64,000 nt of DNA. Source: Ignavibacteriota bacterium. Lineage in GTDB: Bacteria > Bacteroidota > Ignavibacteria > UBA10030 > SZUA-254. Location: contig JANYJZ010000041.1 of assembly GCA_025358305.1 (NCBI GenBank), forward strand, positions 1 to 64,000, given 5' to 3'. The position numbers and the translations under genes were made by a program. The notes beneath the pieces were generated by a model, which was given only the letters and a program-made list of their open reading frames with translations, was not told the origin of the DNA and searched no databases. How positions within the stretch are numbered: the first letter of the stretch is position 1; each line of letters starts with the position of its first letter. Shown here piece after piece: positions 38,667-47,097 of the stretch.

Positions 38667-39323
38667 TTACGCCAGCGATGAAGGACAATCCGCGCTCACG
38701 ACGCACGAGGCGCACTCGGGGCTCCTTGCCTTGCAGACCGCCCTTCCGTGCAAGATCATGAGGTGCGGAAAGACGATCCAGTCCTTCTTCGATATGAGCG
38801 CCATGAGGTTCTCCTCGATCTTCTCCGGTGTTTTCGCTCTTGAAAAACCGAACCTGCCGGAGAGCCGCGCCACATGCGTGTCGACGACGACGCCCGCCGC
38901 CTGGCCGAACGCATTCCCCAAGACGACGTTCGCGGTCTTGCGGCCGACCCCCGGAAGCGCGGTGAGCTCCTCCATCGTTTCGGGCACCTTTCCGGCGTGG
39001 ACCTCCACGAGCCGCCTACAGCAGCCGATGATGTTCTTCGCTTTCGCGCGGAAGAACCCGGTCGAATGGATCGCTTTTTCTAACACGTTCTGCGGCACAC
39101 GGGCAAAGTCCGCGGGCGTGCGGTAGGTTTGAAAAAGTTCTCGCGTCACGATATTGACCCTTTGGTCGGTGCACTGCGCCGAGAGGATCGTCGCGATCAA
39201 GAGTTCGAACGGGTTCGTGTGCAAAAGCGCCGTCCCGGGTCCCGGATAGGCGCGCTTGAGACGCCGGACGATGCGCCGGGAGCGTTCGACGAGCTCCGGC
39301 AAGGATTCCTTCTTCTTCGTCAC
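38667..39323 (-). CDS. nth: Endonuclease III (Fe-S DNA glycosylase/AP lyase)
   Basis: A 218-residue HhH-GPD glycosylase for oxidised pyrimidines. Seen: LLIATILSAQCTD, the helix-hairpin-helix LPGVGRKTAN with catalytic Lys129, VVDTHVARLSGR with catalytic Asp148, and the four-Cys cluster C-x6-C-x2-C-x5-C near the C-terminus. Its start overlaps the end of the LiaF-like gene by 4 nt, so the two are translationally coupled. Confidence 0.95.
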   Translation of the reverse strand: MTKKKESLPELVERSRRIVRRLKRAYPGPGTALLHTNPFELLIATILSAQCTDQRVNIVTRELFQTYRTPADFARVPQNVLEKAIHSTGFFRAKAKNIIGCCRRLVEVHAGKVPETMEELTALPGVGRKTANVVLGNAFGQAAGVVVDTHVARLSGRFGFSRAKTPEKIEENLMALISKKDWIVFPHLMILHGRAVCKARSPECASCVVSADCPSSLA

Positions 39324-39904
39324 GAGATGGGGGAGACTTCTTCGACGCGCGTGGCGCCGAACACGTGCGAGATATAGACCGTGAGGGTCCCTTCGGCGCC
39401 GGCGAAGGATGGGGATTCGACGCGTGAACGTGTCGCGAACCCGCCTTTCGTCTCGCCGAGGACCGTCATGCTGCCGAAGGTCGTCGTCGCCTCCACGGCG
39501 TAGGGCGCGCCTTTCGGCAGGAGGATGGTCGAACTCCCGAACACGCTGTGAATCCGAAGCTCATGCCGGCCCGCTGCGACCTTCACGCCGGAAAGGTCGA
39601 TCCGGGCGTCGCCCATGAGCGTGGAGACCGACCCCCCTTTGAACGACTCGGAGCTACTGGCGGCCACGACGTCGCCGAAGACGTTTGACGCGTGGAAGAG
39701 GTCCGCGGCCGAGGCCGAGCCGGCCGGCGCCGGGGCCATCGCGGGCGCGGCGCGGTGCTTCATGACGATATTGAGGCCGAAGAGGATCAACGCGACCGGC
39801 CAGAACGTGCCGACGATGTCGTCGAAATTGGCGTAGCCGAGGTTGTCGAGGAGGAGGATGCCTCCGAACGCAACGAGCGCGATCCCCCAGTAGAGGTTTT
39901 TCAT
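39320..39904 (-). CDS. LiaF-like membrane protein (DUF5668 plus LiaF-type C-terminal domain)
   Basis: A 194-residue protein. Two short membrane helices (NLYWGIALVAFGGILLL and FWPVALILFGLNIV) form a LiaI/DUF5668-like anchor, followed by an Ala/Pro linker and a beta-rich domain (~70-190) with repeated FG(D/S).. turns such as NVFGDVV, SVFGSSTILLPKG, TFGSMTVLG and HVFGATRV, as in the C-terminal domain of LiaF-type cell-envelope stress proteins. In Firmicutes such proteins restrain a sensor kinase; here no LiaRS genes adjoin it. The role is inferred only as envelope-related. Confidence 0.75.
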   Translation of the reverse strand: MKNLYWGIALVAFGGILLLDNLGYANFDDIVGTFWPVALILFGLNIVMKHRAAPAMAPAPAGSASAADLFHASNVFGDVVAASSSESFKGGSVSTLMGDARIDLSGVKVAAGRHELRIHSVFGSSTILLPKGAPYAVEATTTFGSMTVLGETKGGFATRSRVESPSFAGAEGTLTVYISHVFGATRVEEVSPIS

Positions 39905-39911
39905 CGGTGTC

Positions 39912-41677
39912 TCACGATTTATTGAGAAATTGCGCGACGTGTTTCAGATCGTACGCGTTGACGACGTCCTTCTTGGCGAGCCACCCTTTCCGGGCGATGC
40001 CGACGCCGTAGGAGACGTCCGCGAGTCCTGCGGTGGCGTGGGCGTCGGGGTTAATGGAGATCTTCACGCCGCGCTCCTTCGCGAACCGAACCAGGCGCCA
40101 GTCGAGGTCGAGGCGCATCGGATGGGCGTTGATCTCGATGATCGTCCCGTTGTCGCCGGCGGCCTTGATCACCTCGGTCATATTGACCGGGTAGCCGTCC
40201 CGTTGCAGCAACAGGCGGCCCGTCGGGTGGCCGAGCATGGTGACGTACTTGTTCGAGATCGCTTTGATGACGCGCTTCGTCGCCTCGGCCTCAGTCATGT
40301 TGAACTTCGAGTGGACCGACGCTACGACGTAATCGAACGACGCGAGGATCGCGTCGCTCCAGTCGAGCGACCCGTCGCCGAGGATGTCCACTTCCGTGCC
40401 TTTGAAGATGCGGAACTTCGTGTTCTTGGCGTTCAAGGCGTCGATCGCCTTCTGCTGCTCCTTCACGCGCGCCGGTGAGAGCCCCCGAGCGTAGGCCGCG
40501 ACCTTGCTGTGGTCGGCGATGCAAGGTACTCCCAGCCGAGGGATTTGGCCGCTGCGGCCATCTCCTCCAAAGTGTTCGTGCCGTCGCTGTAAGTCGTGTG
40601 GCAGTGGAACGTCCCCTTGAGGTCCTCTTGCGTGATGAGCTCGGGGAGCGTGTGCCCTGCAGCCGCCTCGAACTCGCCCATGTTCTCCCGGAGCTCGGGC
40701 GGGACGAAGTCGAGCTTTAATGCGGCGTAGATCTCCTGTTCGGACTCGCAGTGGGGGAGGCGCTTCTTCTTGGTTGCCGCGTCGTCGACGTGGGAAAAAC
40801 TGTATTCATTCAGACTCCAGCCGGAGCGCCGGGCACGCGAGCGCATCTCGACGTTGTGTTCCTTGCTCCCGGTGAAGTAATTCAAGGCGAACGGGTACTC
40901 CTCGGGCGTGATGATCCGAAGGTCGCACGGGATGCCGCTCTTCAAAAGGATGCTTGATTTGGTGGCGCCGTTGGCGACGACCGATTCGACATCGTCCAAG
41001 GTCGTGAAGCGCTTCATGATCTTTGGGGCGTCCTTCGTCTTGGCCGCGACCAGGATGTCGATATCGCCGATCGTTTCCTTCCGGCGGCGCAGGCTTCCCG
41101 CGACCTCGCACTGGACGACGCCGGGAAGCTCCCCTAAGGCCTCGAGGATCCGGTCGGCGGCCGTGCGCGCGTGGGAGTAGAGATGCTTGTCGGCGTGCTT
41201 GGAGAGCCGTTCGATGCTCTGGAGTATGTTCAGTTCGGTCTTCTCGCCGAACCCGTCGAGAGAGGCGAGCTTGTGGGCCTCGACCGCCTTTTTGAGTCCC
41301 GCGATGTCCTTGATCTTCAGCTTGTCATGGAGGATCTTGATCCTCTTCGGTCCGAGTCCCTGGAGCCGCATCATCTCGAGGAGTCCGGGGGGGACGGATT
41401 TCAGGAGCTTCGCATGCTCGGCGATCTTCCCGGTCGTGACCGCTTCGATGATGATGTCGGCGAGACCCTTGCCTATCCCCTTGATCTCATGGATCTCGCC
41501 GGAATCGATCATGGCGGCCAAGTCGCCGCCCAAGGCGCCGATCGTGCGCGATCCGTTGTGAAAGGCGATGCACTTGAACTTGTTCGCACCGAGGAGTTCG
41601 AGGAGCGTCCCCATCTCGTCGAGGGCGTCGGCGATCTGTTGCCTGGTCATGGTGGATGGTCCGCTCGTCTTCGTCAT
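39912..41677 (-). pseudogene. polX: DNA polymerase X/PHP protein, broken by a one-base deletion
   Basis: Two adjacent minus-strand frames together make one PolX of about 585 residues. The N-terminal part (41677 to ~40525) has the helix-hairpin-helix 8-kDa domain, the polymerase palm (AGSLRRRKETIGDIDILVAA) and the start of the PHP domain (FHCHTTYSDGTNTL). The C-terminal part continues in another frame down to 39912 with the remaining PHP metal motifs (KGTEVDILGDG, VASVHSKF, EINAHPMRLD, INPDAHATAGL). Near 40521-40524 the minus strand reads CTTGCATCGCC; inserting one G (CTTGGCATCGCC) restores an intact YLGIADHSKVAAYARGLSPAR junction. Either the gene is inactivated, making a truncated polymerase, or this is a consensus error. 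The two frames overlap by 4 nt (40463-40466). A possible alternative start is at 41650. Confidence 0.85.
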
Positions 41678-41746
41678 GTCGGGATGATCAGAATCGTGTC
41701 AGAGTGGAGTGTCGCGTACGGACAAGGGCGGCCCTTCATAGCGGCG

Positions 41747-42751
41747 CTAGGCCGCGAGCGTGTCGCTTTCCTCGAGGCAGAGCCCCCGGGATCGCTCGTC
41801 GACGTACCGGTCGAGCGCGGTGAGGATCGGTGCGAGCTCGGTATAGCGCATCATCTCGGCCCGGAGCTTCGAGATCCCCGGCTGGCCGTGGAGGTAGCCG
41901 CTGTAGTGCTTCCGGAACTCGAGGACCGCGCGCGGTTCCCCCTTGTAGACGACGGAGGTGGTGAGGTGGTCCTTGAGGGCGCTCATGCGCTCCTCGAACG
42001 ACGGCTCGGGGAGCAGGACGCCGGTTCGCAAGTAGTGCTTGATGTGGTTGAAGATCCAGGGGTTGTTGATCGCCGCCCGGGCGATCATGACCGCGTCGCA
42101 GCCCGTCTCGGTGAAGACCGTCAGGGCGATCTCCGGAGTATTGACGCTGCCGTTGACGATGATCGGGATAGCCACGGCCTCCTTGACCTTCCGGATGAAG
42201 GAGTAGTCGGGCTCGCCCGAGTGCCCCTGGGCCCTGGTCCGGCAGTGGATCGTCAGAGCCTGTGCGCCGGTGCCTTCGACCATTTTGGCGACCTCGACGA
42301 TGTTGATCGAGTCATGGTCCCATCCAAGCCGCGTTTTGACCGTGACCGGGATCGAGACGGACTTGACGACGGCGGAGATGATCCGTTCCATCTTCGGGAG
42401 GTCCTTCAGAAGCCCCGCGCCCGCGCCGGAGCCGGCGATATTCTTCACCCAGCAGCCGCAGTTGATGTCGATGAGGTCGGGCTGGAGCGCGGCGGCCATC
42501 TCCGCCGCACCTCCCATGGAGGACTCCTGGCCGCCGTAGATCTGGATGCCAAAGGGGCGCTCCTCCTCGAGGAAGCGCATCTTCAGGGCGGTCTTCTTGG
42601 AATTGCGCACGAGGCCTTCGCAGTTGACGAACTCCGTGTACGTGATGTCCGCGCCGAGGCGCTTGCAGACGAGCCGGAAGGAGATGTCGGTGACGTTCTC
42701 CATGGGGGCGAGGAGCACCCCCTGCGATATGTCGATTTTGCCGATTTTCAT
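41747..42751 (-). CDS. dusB: tRNA-dihydrouridine synthase (DusB type)
   Basis: A 334-residue FMN-dependent reductase that makes dihydrouridine in the tRNA D-loop. Seen: VLLAPMENVTDISFR at the barrel start, IDINCGCWVKNIAGSGAGAGL holding the catalytic Cys, VTVKTRLGWDHD, LTIHCRTRAQGHSG, IIVNGSVNTPE, and AVMIARAAINNPWIF. The TIM barrel is followed by the usual helical C-terminal domain. The upstream region (42752-42900, 149 bp) is A/T-rich near the start codon; no promoter is convincing there. Confidence 0.92.
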   Translation of the reverse strand: MKIGKIDISQGVLLAPMENVTDISFRLVCKRLGADITYTEFVNCEGLVRNSKKTALKMRFLEEERPFGIQIYGGQESSMGGAAEMAAALQPDLIDINCGCWVKNIAGSGAGAGLLKDLPKMERIISAVVKSVSIPVTVKTRLGWDHDSINIVEVAKMVEGTGAQALTIHCRTRAQGHSGEPDYSFIRKVKEAVAIPIIVNGSVNTPEIALTVFTETGCDAVMIARAAINNPWIFNHIKHYLRTGVLLPEPSFEERMSALKDHLTTSVVYKGEPRAVLEFRKHYSGYLHGQPGISKLRAEMMRYTELAPILTALDRYVDERSRGLCLEESDTLAA

Positions 42752-42900
42752 GATGTGAATAGGTAAAATTATTCAAAAAAACGGAGGAATCCAAATGCGA
42801 GTCGGATCGAGGCTGTAGCAAGGGCCGTTGCGCGATCTCCAACGGAGGGGCCCGGAAGTGTCAGATGCGAGGATGCGCGTGAACCGGGCCGAGCAGTCCT

Positions 42901-43257
42901 TCACAGGTCGAGGGAGATTCTCAAAGCCCGGTCAACTTCAAGAATCTTCGAAGGCGAGAGGGTGCCGATCTTTTTTCCCAATCTCTTGGTCGTGTCGATT
43001 GTTCTGAGTTGACCGCAATTGACGTAGCTCGCCTCCGGGATCCCACCGTCACCAGCGTTAAGAAGGACAAGAATTGGAAACGGTGGCACACCATCCCTCA
43101 TGCTCGAGACGGGGGCAACGATCGTCAGCGGGCTGAATCGGTTGCCGACATTGTTTTGAATGATCACGGCGGGTCGCTTCTTTTTGATCTGCGGCCCCAC
43201 GGTTGGATCGAGGTGTACCCAGTACATATCCCCTCGTCGGATCAGTGTCTCGGCCAT
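42901..43257 (-). CDS. MazF/PemK-family toxin endoribonuclease
   Basis: A 118-residue PemK-like RNase with the family core RRGDMYWVHLDPTVG (Arg in the first strand, Asp in the loop), KKRPAVIIQNN, a TIVAPVSS strand, and YVNCGQLRTIDTTKRL with the conserved Q-R-TID. It should cleave single-stranded mRNA when free of antitoxin. The ATG at 43257 overlaps the end of the antitoxin gene by 16 nt, the usual order and coupling for these pairs. The longer frame to 43278 is a run-on. Confidence 0.9.
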   Translation of the reverse strand: MAETLIRRGDMYWVHLDPTVGPQIKKKRPAVIIQNNVGNRFSPLTIVAPVSSMRDGVPPFPILVLLNAGDGGIPEASYVNCGQLRTIDTTKRLGKKIGTLSPSKILEVDRALRISLDL

Positions 43258-43580
43258 TCCGCGTCCGCTGCCTCCCATTCCTTGTTGAGTTGAGTATTAG
43301 CTGCAGAGTGTGTCCTGTATCCTTGTTCAAGAGCCTCCTCAAGCGCATTCTTTTCGATCTTGAGGATATACTCTTTCACAGCCTCCCGGATGAGACCGCT
43401 TTTCGTCGTGTGGGAAGCTCGAGCAGCTGAAGAGATCTCTTGATCGAGCTTGCTCGATGCGATGAAATTGATCCTCGTCTCCTTGTCTGGTGTGACACCG
43501 ATCGGCGACGTCCTTTGGCTTTTGACGCGAATGGCCGTCTTTTGCGCTGTCTTCTTCATCATCTTCGATCCCTTGTTCAT
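43242..43580 (-). CDS. Ribbon-helix-helix antitoxin of the MazF pair
   Basis: A 112-residue protein: a basic N-terminal tail (~1-30), a ribbon-helix-helix-like segment (DKETRINFIASSKLDQEISSAARA then KSGLIREAVKEYILK), and an acidic C-terminal helix (LEEALEQGYRTHS..KEWEAADAEWPRH) that would fill the toxin groove. It should bind the toxin and, with it, repress its own promoter; an excellent palindrome lies just upstream. Met1, Met7 or Met8 could be the start. Confidence 0.85.
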   Translation of the reverse strand: MNKGSKMMKKTAQKTAIRVKSQRTSPIGVTPDKETRINFIASSKLDQEISSAARASHTTKSGLIREAVKEYILKIEKNALEEALEQGYRTHSAANTQLNKEWEAADAEWPRH

Positions 43581-43602
43581 GGATACTCTCTATGCAATAC
43601 AT

Positions 43603-43621
43603 TACATATATAATATATGTA
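43603..43621. promoter_or_regulatory. Palindromic operator of the toxin-antitoxin promoter
   Basis: TACATATA-TAA-TATATGTA is a perfect 8-bp inverted repeat 22 nt upstream of the antitoxin start, followed by a second half-site-like TATACATATA. Its A/T content stands out from the GC-rich surroundings. Position and symmetry fit autoregulation by an RHH antitoxin. Confidence 0.7.
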
Positions 43622-43759
43622 CAAATATACATATAGTTAAGCTCTATCATTCGTCACCGGGGCTCCTTCTCGGTGCGTCGATATGTGCGCCGTAAGGAAG
43701 ACCCGGGAGATTCTCTAGATTTCGTGCGATATCGGTACTCACGTGTACGGGCAGGAAAA

Positions 43760-43801
43760 AAAGCCCGGGCCGCGCTTTCGCGCGGCCCGGGCTTTCATAG
43801 A
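43760..43801 (-). terminator. Strong intrinsic terminator of the T9SS gene
   Basis: A perfect 15-bp stem AAAGCCCGGGCCGCG/CGCGGCCCGGGCTTT (43760-43795) with a 6-nt loop; on the minus strand it runs into a row of T residues. It lies 30 nt beyond the stop codon at 43825. Confidence 0.92.
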
Positions 43802-43824
43802 ACGAAGGGAGCTTCTCGAGAATG

Positions 43825-46800
43825 TTACTTCAAGAGAGAGACCTTCCTGGAATCAGTAAAGTCGCCCGCGGTCATGCGGATGAAGTAGATGCCGGAAGGC
43901 ATCGTCAGGCCTTGCGCGTCCTTGCCGTTCCATTCGAGAGTGTAGGACCCTTCGGCCTTCTCGCCGTCGAGGAGAGAGACGATCTTCCGTCCGAGAATGT
44001 CATAGACGGAGACCTCGACCTGCGACGTCTTCGCCACATCGACGCGGAACCGGGTCGACGGGTTGAATGGATTCGGATAGTTCTGCGAGAGCGCGAACTC
44101 CTTCGGCGTCGTGCCTGCGGCGAGCCGGATGACGACAGACTTCACTCCCGCATCGGTGATGAGCTTCGATCCGGTGCCGGTCATAACGCCGGTTTTCCCG
44201 CCGGCCACGAGCGCAAAGGAGCGCCGTTCAGCCGAACCGTTGATCGTCCAGGAGACCGTCACAGGATAGGCCGCCGATTGGATGCTGATCGGAAAGTCGA
44301 CCGCCTTGTCCGTTTGGGCCGGATACGTTTCGACCATGCGTCCCGACGTGCTAAAGCGCGCATCGAAGCCGCCCGCCGGCGGAGCCGGAGGCATCTCATA
44401 GTAGCCCAAATCGGTCTTGAGGGACTTCTCGTCGCCGAAGTAGAGCGTTTGGGACTGGCCCTGAGCGTCGCGAACGGTCACGCTGTTCATGTCGCCGAGG
44501 CCGATCTCCGCGGCCGTCGGGGTCGCCTTGGGGGCCATGGCGGATGCGGTCAGGGAGAGCGTACCGGCGCCCGTCACCTTCACCCAGTATCCTTTGCCGG
44601 GTTCGAGCGCGGTGGCGACGGAATAGCCGTTCAAGTAGCCGTAGTACGGAGAATTGATCGAGGTCGTGCCGCCGCCGGGCGTGATCGTGCCCGTGGGCAC
44701 GAAGCCGGAGACCGACCCGATCATGTTCCACTTGTCCTGGACAGCGAGAACGAGGTTCGCGACCCAGTTGGCCCGTACGTTCCCTGCGCGCGAGCTCCCC
44801 GTGAACTTCATCCAGTAGCCGGGGCCGTTGGCAAGCGTCGTCTGGGCGTTGTATCCGGCGCCGTACGAGTAGGCCGCGGAGGTGGCCTCGGGGAAGAGGT
44901 GCGTCTTAGCGTAGTTCGCGTCCGACGGCGTGCCGGAGACCGATACCATGTTCCAGCCGTCGGCGACAGAGGTGCCGACCGTCGGAATGAACCGCACGCA
45001 CCAGTTGTCGCGCGGCTTCGTCTCATAGGGGTTGATCTGGTTGTTCAGGAAAACGTACGGCTCGGGATGTCCGACGCTCGACGTGTCGTACTGCATGCCG
45101 ACCAAGGCCGCGCTGTCGAGGCCGTTGAACCCCGCGCTTTTGTACTGATATTCGACTGAACCGTCCAAACGGTGGAGGATGACCCGGAACGTCGTCACGT
45201 CGGAGGTGGAACCGGTCGTATTGAACGTTCCGATGGAGTCCCATTCCACGATGAACTGGTTGGGATCGGTGTTGTTGCCGACGCGAATGTGCCCGAACGT
45301 CGTACCCGCTCCGGCCGTGTCGTGGAGGATGAAGTCCGCCCAGAACGGGGCGATGAACATCCTCGGCATGCCGCTGAGGTTCGTCGTATCCGGCCGGCCG
45401 TGGCGCACGGGTGAATAGGGAAGGTCCCAGCCCGAGGTCGCGAAGCCGTTCGCATTCACGTCGCTTGTGTCAAGGGCGGTCTTCGTCAGCCCGATAGCGC
45501 CGTTGACGCCGACCCAGGCGTAGCGGAAGGTGTCGCCAAAGACGATATAATTACCGCCCATGTCGAACGGACCCGCAGACCCGTCGTCGCCGGGCGTTCC
45601 GCTTGAGCCGACGTTGTGCGGGTTGAAGAACGAGGTGTAGGGGATGCTCGCGCCGTTCCCGCTGATGTCCTGCGGCGTGCAGGACGCCGCGGTGTCGATG
45701 GTGTACCAGCCGTTGCCGAACTCGGCCACCTTGTAGGTGACCCCCGCGGTCGAGTCGATCGCCCCGTCGAGGTCGGTGGAAACGAGCTTATACTGAACGG
45801 TAGTGCCGGCGTTGAATCCCGGGAGGGTGCCTTCCCAGGTCTGGCCGCCGAGATTGATCATCGAGATGTCGCTCGGGGGGGCATTGTTGACGCTGTACCG
45901 GATCTTTGCGGAGGCAACGCCTGCGTTGCCCGGGTTCGCCGGGTTGCAGTCCTCAATGTCGGCGGAGACGGCCCTCGCTCCGGTGCTGAACGTCGTCGGG
46001 AGGTGATCGAAGTCAAGGAAGCGCGGCGGGATGTTCGAGGTGACCGTCATCGTGTACCAGATCGAGATCTGGAAGTCGCCGCGGGCAACCCAGCCTTTGC
46101 ACGCGAACCCGGCCTGGAACGTCACCACGTGCTCATAGAATTTCCAGTTCTGCGTCGCGAGTTCGTTCGGCTGGGGGGACGTGCCGAACCCCGTCGTGAG
46201 GTCGTTCGTCAGACCGCCGGCACACGGCTCGCCGTGCTCGCCGTTGATGCGGAAATTGATCAAGATCTTTTGGCCAACGGTCACCGTCGGCTTGCCGAGG
46301 AGGTCGAGGTCCGCGAAGTTCACGGTGTTGGCATGCGTGACGGCGGGGAAGCCGCCGAAGCCCCAGATCTCCCCCAAGGTCGGCGGAAACGATGGCCCGT
46401 GCGGCGCAGAGGTGTCGACCGTGCTGTGCCACGGCCCGGTCGCCTCCTCGGGGAAGGCGGCGACGCCGTTGTCGGCGTCGTTCGTATTATCGTAGTATCC
46501 CCAGCAGGTGCTGCTGCTCGGGAGCGGATAGCCGTTGTATCCCGGGCCGTGGCCCGGGTAGACGGCGGAATTGTGGACCCGGAGGAAGAGCGTCGAGTCG
46601 GCAGCGCAGACGAAGAGCGCGTTCCAGTAGATGGAGTCGATCGTGCCGTTGGCCGGGACGATGAACCAGGAACCGATGACGTCCTTGTGGAAGCCGATGT
46701 GGCCTCCGGTGGCGGGGAACTTGTCCGGGCTGAAGCCAAATGTGGCCTTGTCCGTGCAGACCGCCGCGTCGGCGCCGACGAGGCCGTGCATCCGTGCGAC

Positions 46801-46920
46801 CTGAAGGGCGCTCTTGCCCTTCGGGATCGGGTAGTAGTCCCCGGCGGGCGTCACAACGATGCGCTCGTCCGCGAGGAGGGTCCCGATGAACAGGAAACAA
46901 CAGAGGAACAAAGTTTTCAT
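43825..46920 (-). CDS. Large secreted T9SS protein with nidogen-like and GWN-repeat modules
   Basis: A ~1031-residue exported protein. The signal peptide is MKTLFLCCFLFIGTLLA. The N-terminal third is unassigned; it is followed by an Ig-like part and a region resembling nidogen-like domains (~430-630; FRYAWVGVNGAIGLT, MFIAPFWADFIL, FIVEWDSIG). Next come two copies of a GWNM(V/I)..SG module (~650-800), related to one in the protein at 35317-37797, a beta-sandwich, and a T9SS type A domain ([37 protein letters not shown]). Probably a surface or matrix protein. The ATG at 46920 is chosen for the signal peptide and the AGGA upstream. Confidence 0.85.
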   Translation of the reverse strand: MKTLFLCCFLFIGTLLADERIVVTPAGDYYPIPKGKSALQVARMHGLVGADAAVCTDKATFGFSPDKFPATGGHIGFHKDVIGSWFIVPANGTIDSIYWNALFVCAADSTLFLRVHNSAVYPGHGPGYNGYPLPSSSTCWGYYDNTNDADNGVAAFPEEATGPWHSTVDTSAPHGPSFPPTLGEIWGFGGFPAVTHANTVNFADLDLLGKPTVTVGQKILINFRINGEHGEPCAGGLTNDLTTGFGTSPQPNELATQNWKFYEHVVTFQAGFACKGWVARGDFQISIWYTMTVTSNIPPRFLDFDHLPTTFSTGARAVSADIEDCNPANPGNAGVASAKIRYSVNNAPPSDISMINLGGQTWEGTLPGFNAGTTVQYKLVSTDLDGAIDSTAGVTYKVAEFGNGWYTIDTAASCTPQDISGNGASIPYTSFFNPHNVGSSGTPGDDGSAGPFDMGGNYIVFGDTFRYAWVGVNGAIGLTKTALDTSDVNANGFATSGWDLPYSPVRHGRPDTTNLSGMPRMFIAPFWADFILHDTAGAGTTFGHIRVGNNTDPNQFIVEWDSIGTFNTTGSTSDVTTFRVILHRLDGSVEYQYKSAGFNGLDSAALVGMQYDTSSVGHPEPYVFLNNQINPYETKPRDNWCVRFIPTVGTSVADGWNMVSVSGTPSDANYAKTHLFPEATSAAYSYGAGYNAQTTLANGPGYWMKFTGSSRAGNVRANWVANLVLAVQDKWNMIGSVSGFVPTGTITPGGGTTSINSPYYGYLNGYSVATALEPGKGYWVKVTGAGTLSLTASAMAPKATPTAAEIGLGDMNSVTVRDAQGQSQTLYFGDEKSLKTDLGYYEMPPAPPAGGFDARFSTSGRMVETYPAQTDKAVDFPISIQSAAYPVTVSWTINGSAERRSFALVAGGKTGVMTGTGSKLITDAGVKSVVIRLAAGTTPKEFALSQNYPNPFNPSTRFRVDVAKTSQVEVSVYDILGRKIVSLLDGEKAEGSYTLEWNGKDAQGLTMPSGIYFIRMTAGDFTDSRKVSLLK

Positions 46921-46968
46921 GGCGTTCCTTTCAAGTGAAAGATCGTGATACCCTCCCGGTTCTGCCAA

Positions 46969-46997
46969 AGTATCGGATAATTTAGTCTTATTGTCAA
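46969..46997 (-). promoter_or_regulatory. Sigma70-type promoter for the T9SS gene at 46920
   Basis: On the minus strand TTGACA (46992-46997) is followed by a 17-nt spacer and GATACT (46969-46974), about 50 nt before the start codon. The -35 is a perfect match. This is one of the clearest housekeeping-type promoters in the window. Confidence 0.7.
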
Positions 46998-47011
46998 GGG
47001 GGAGGCAAGAA

Positions 47012-47035
47012 AAATCCCGGCGCATGCCGGGATTT
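47012..47035 (-). terminator. Intrinsic terminator after the isocitrate dehydrogenase gene
   Basis: AAATCCCGGC-GCAT-GCCGGGATTT, a perfect 10-bp stem, is followed on the minus strand by a T-run. It is the first terminator downstream of the aromatic super-operon. Confidence 0.88.
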
Positions 47036-47097
47036 CGCAAAGATGGGGGGTATTTTGGGGGCTCTCGAACCCTTTGGACCGAGCGAATACGGGCGCG

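Noticed and set aside
43622-43629. Bacteroidia-type -7 element (minus strand TATATTTG) before the antitoxin gene
   Set aside because: It fits TAnnTTTG, but no -33 partner is visible and the area is A/T-rich, so a chance match is likely.
43760-43795. Perfect GC-rich palindrome as a recombination or attachment site
   Set aside because: It lies just beyond a stop codon and runs into a T-run on the minus strand, as an intrinsic terminator does; no integrase or duplicate site is present.
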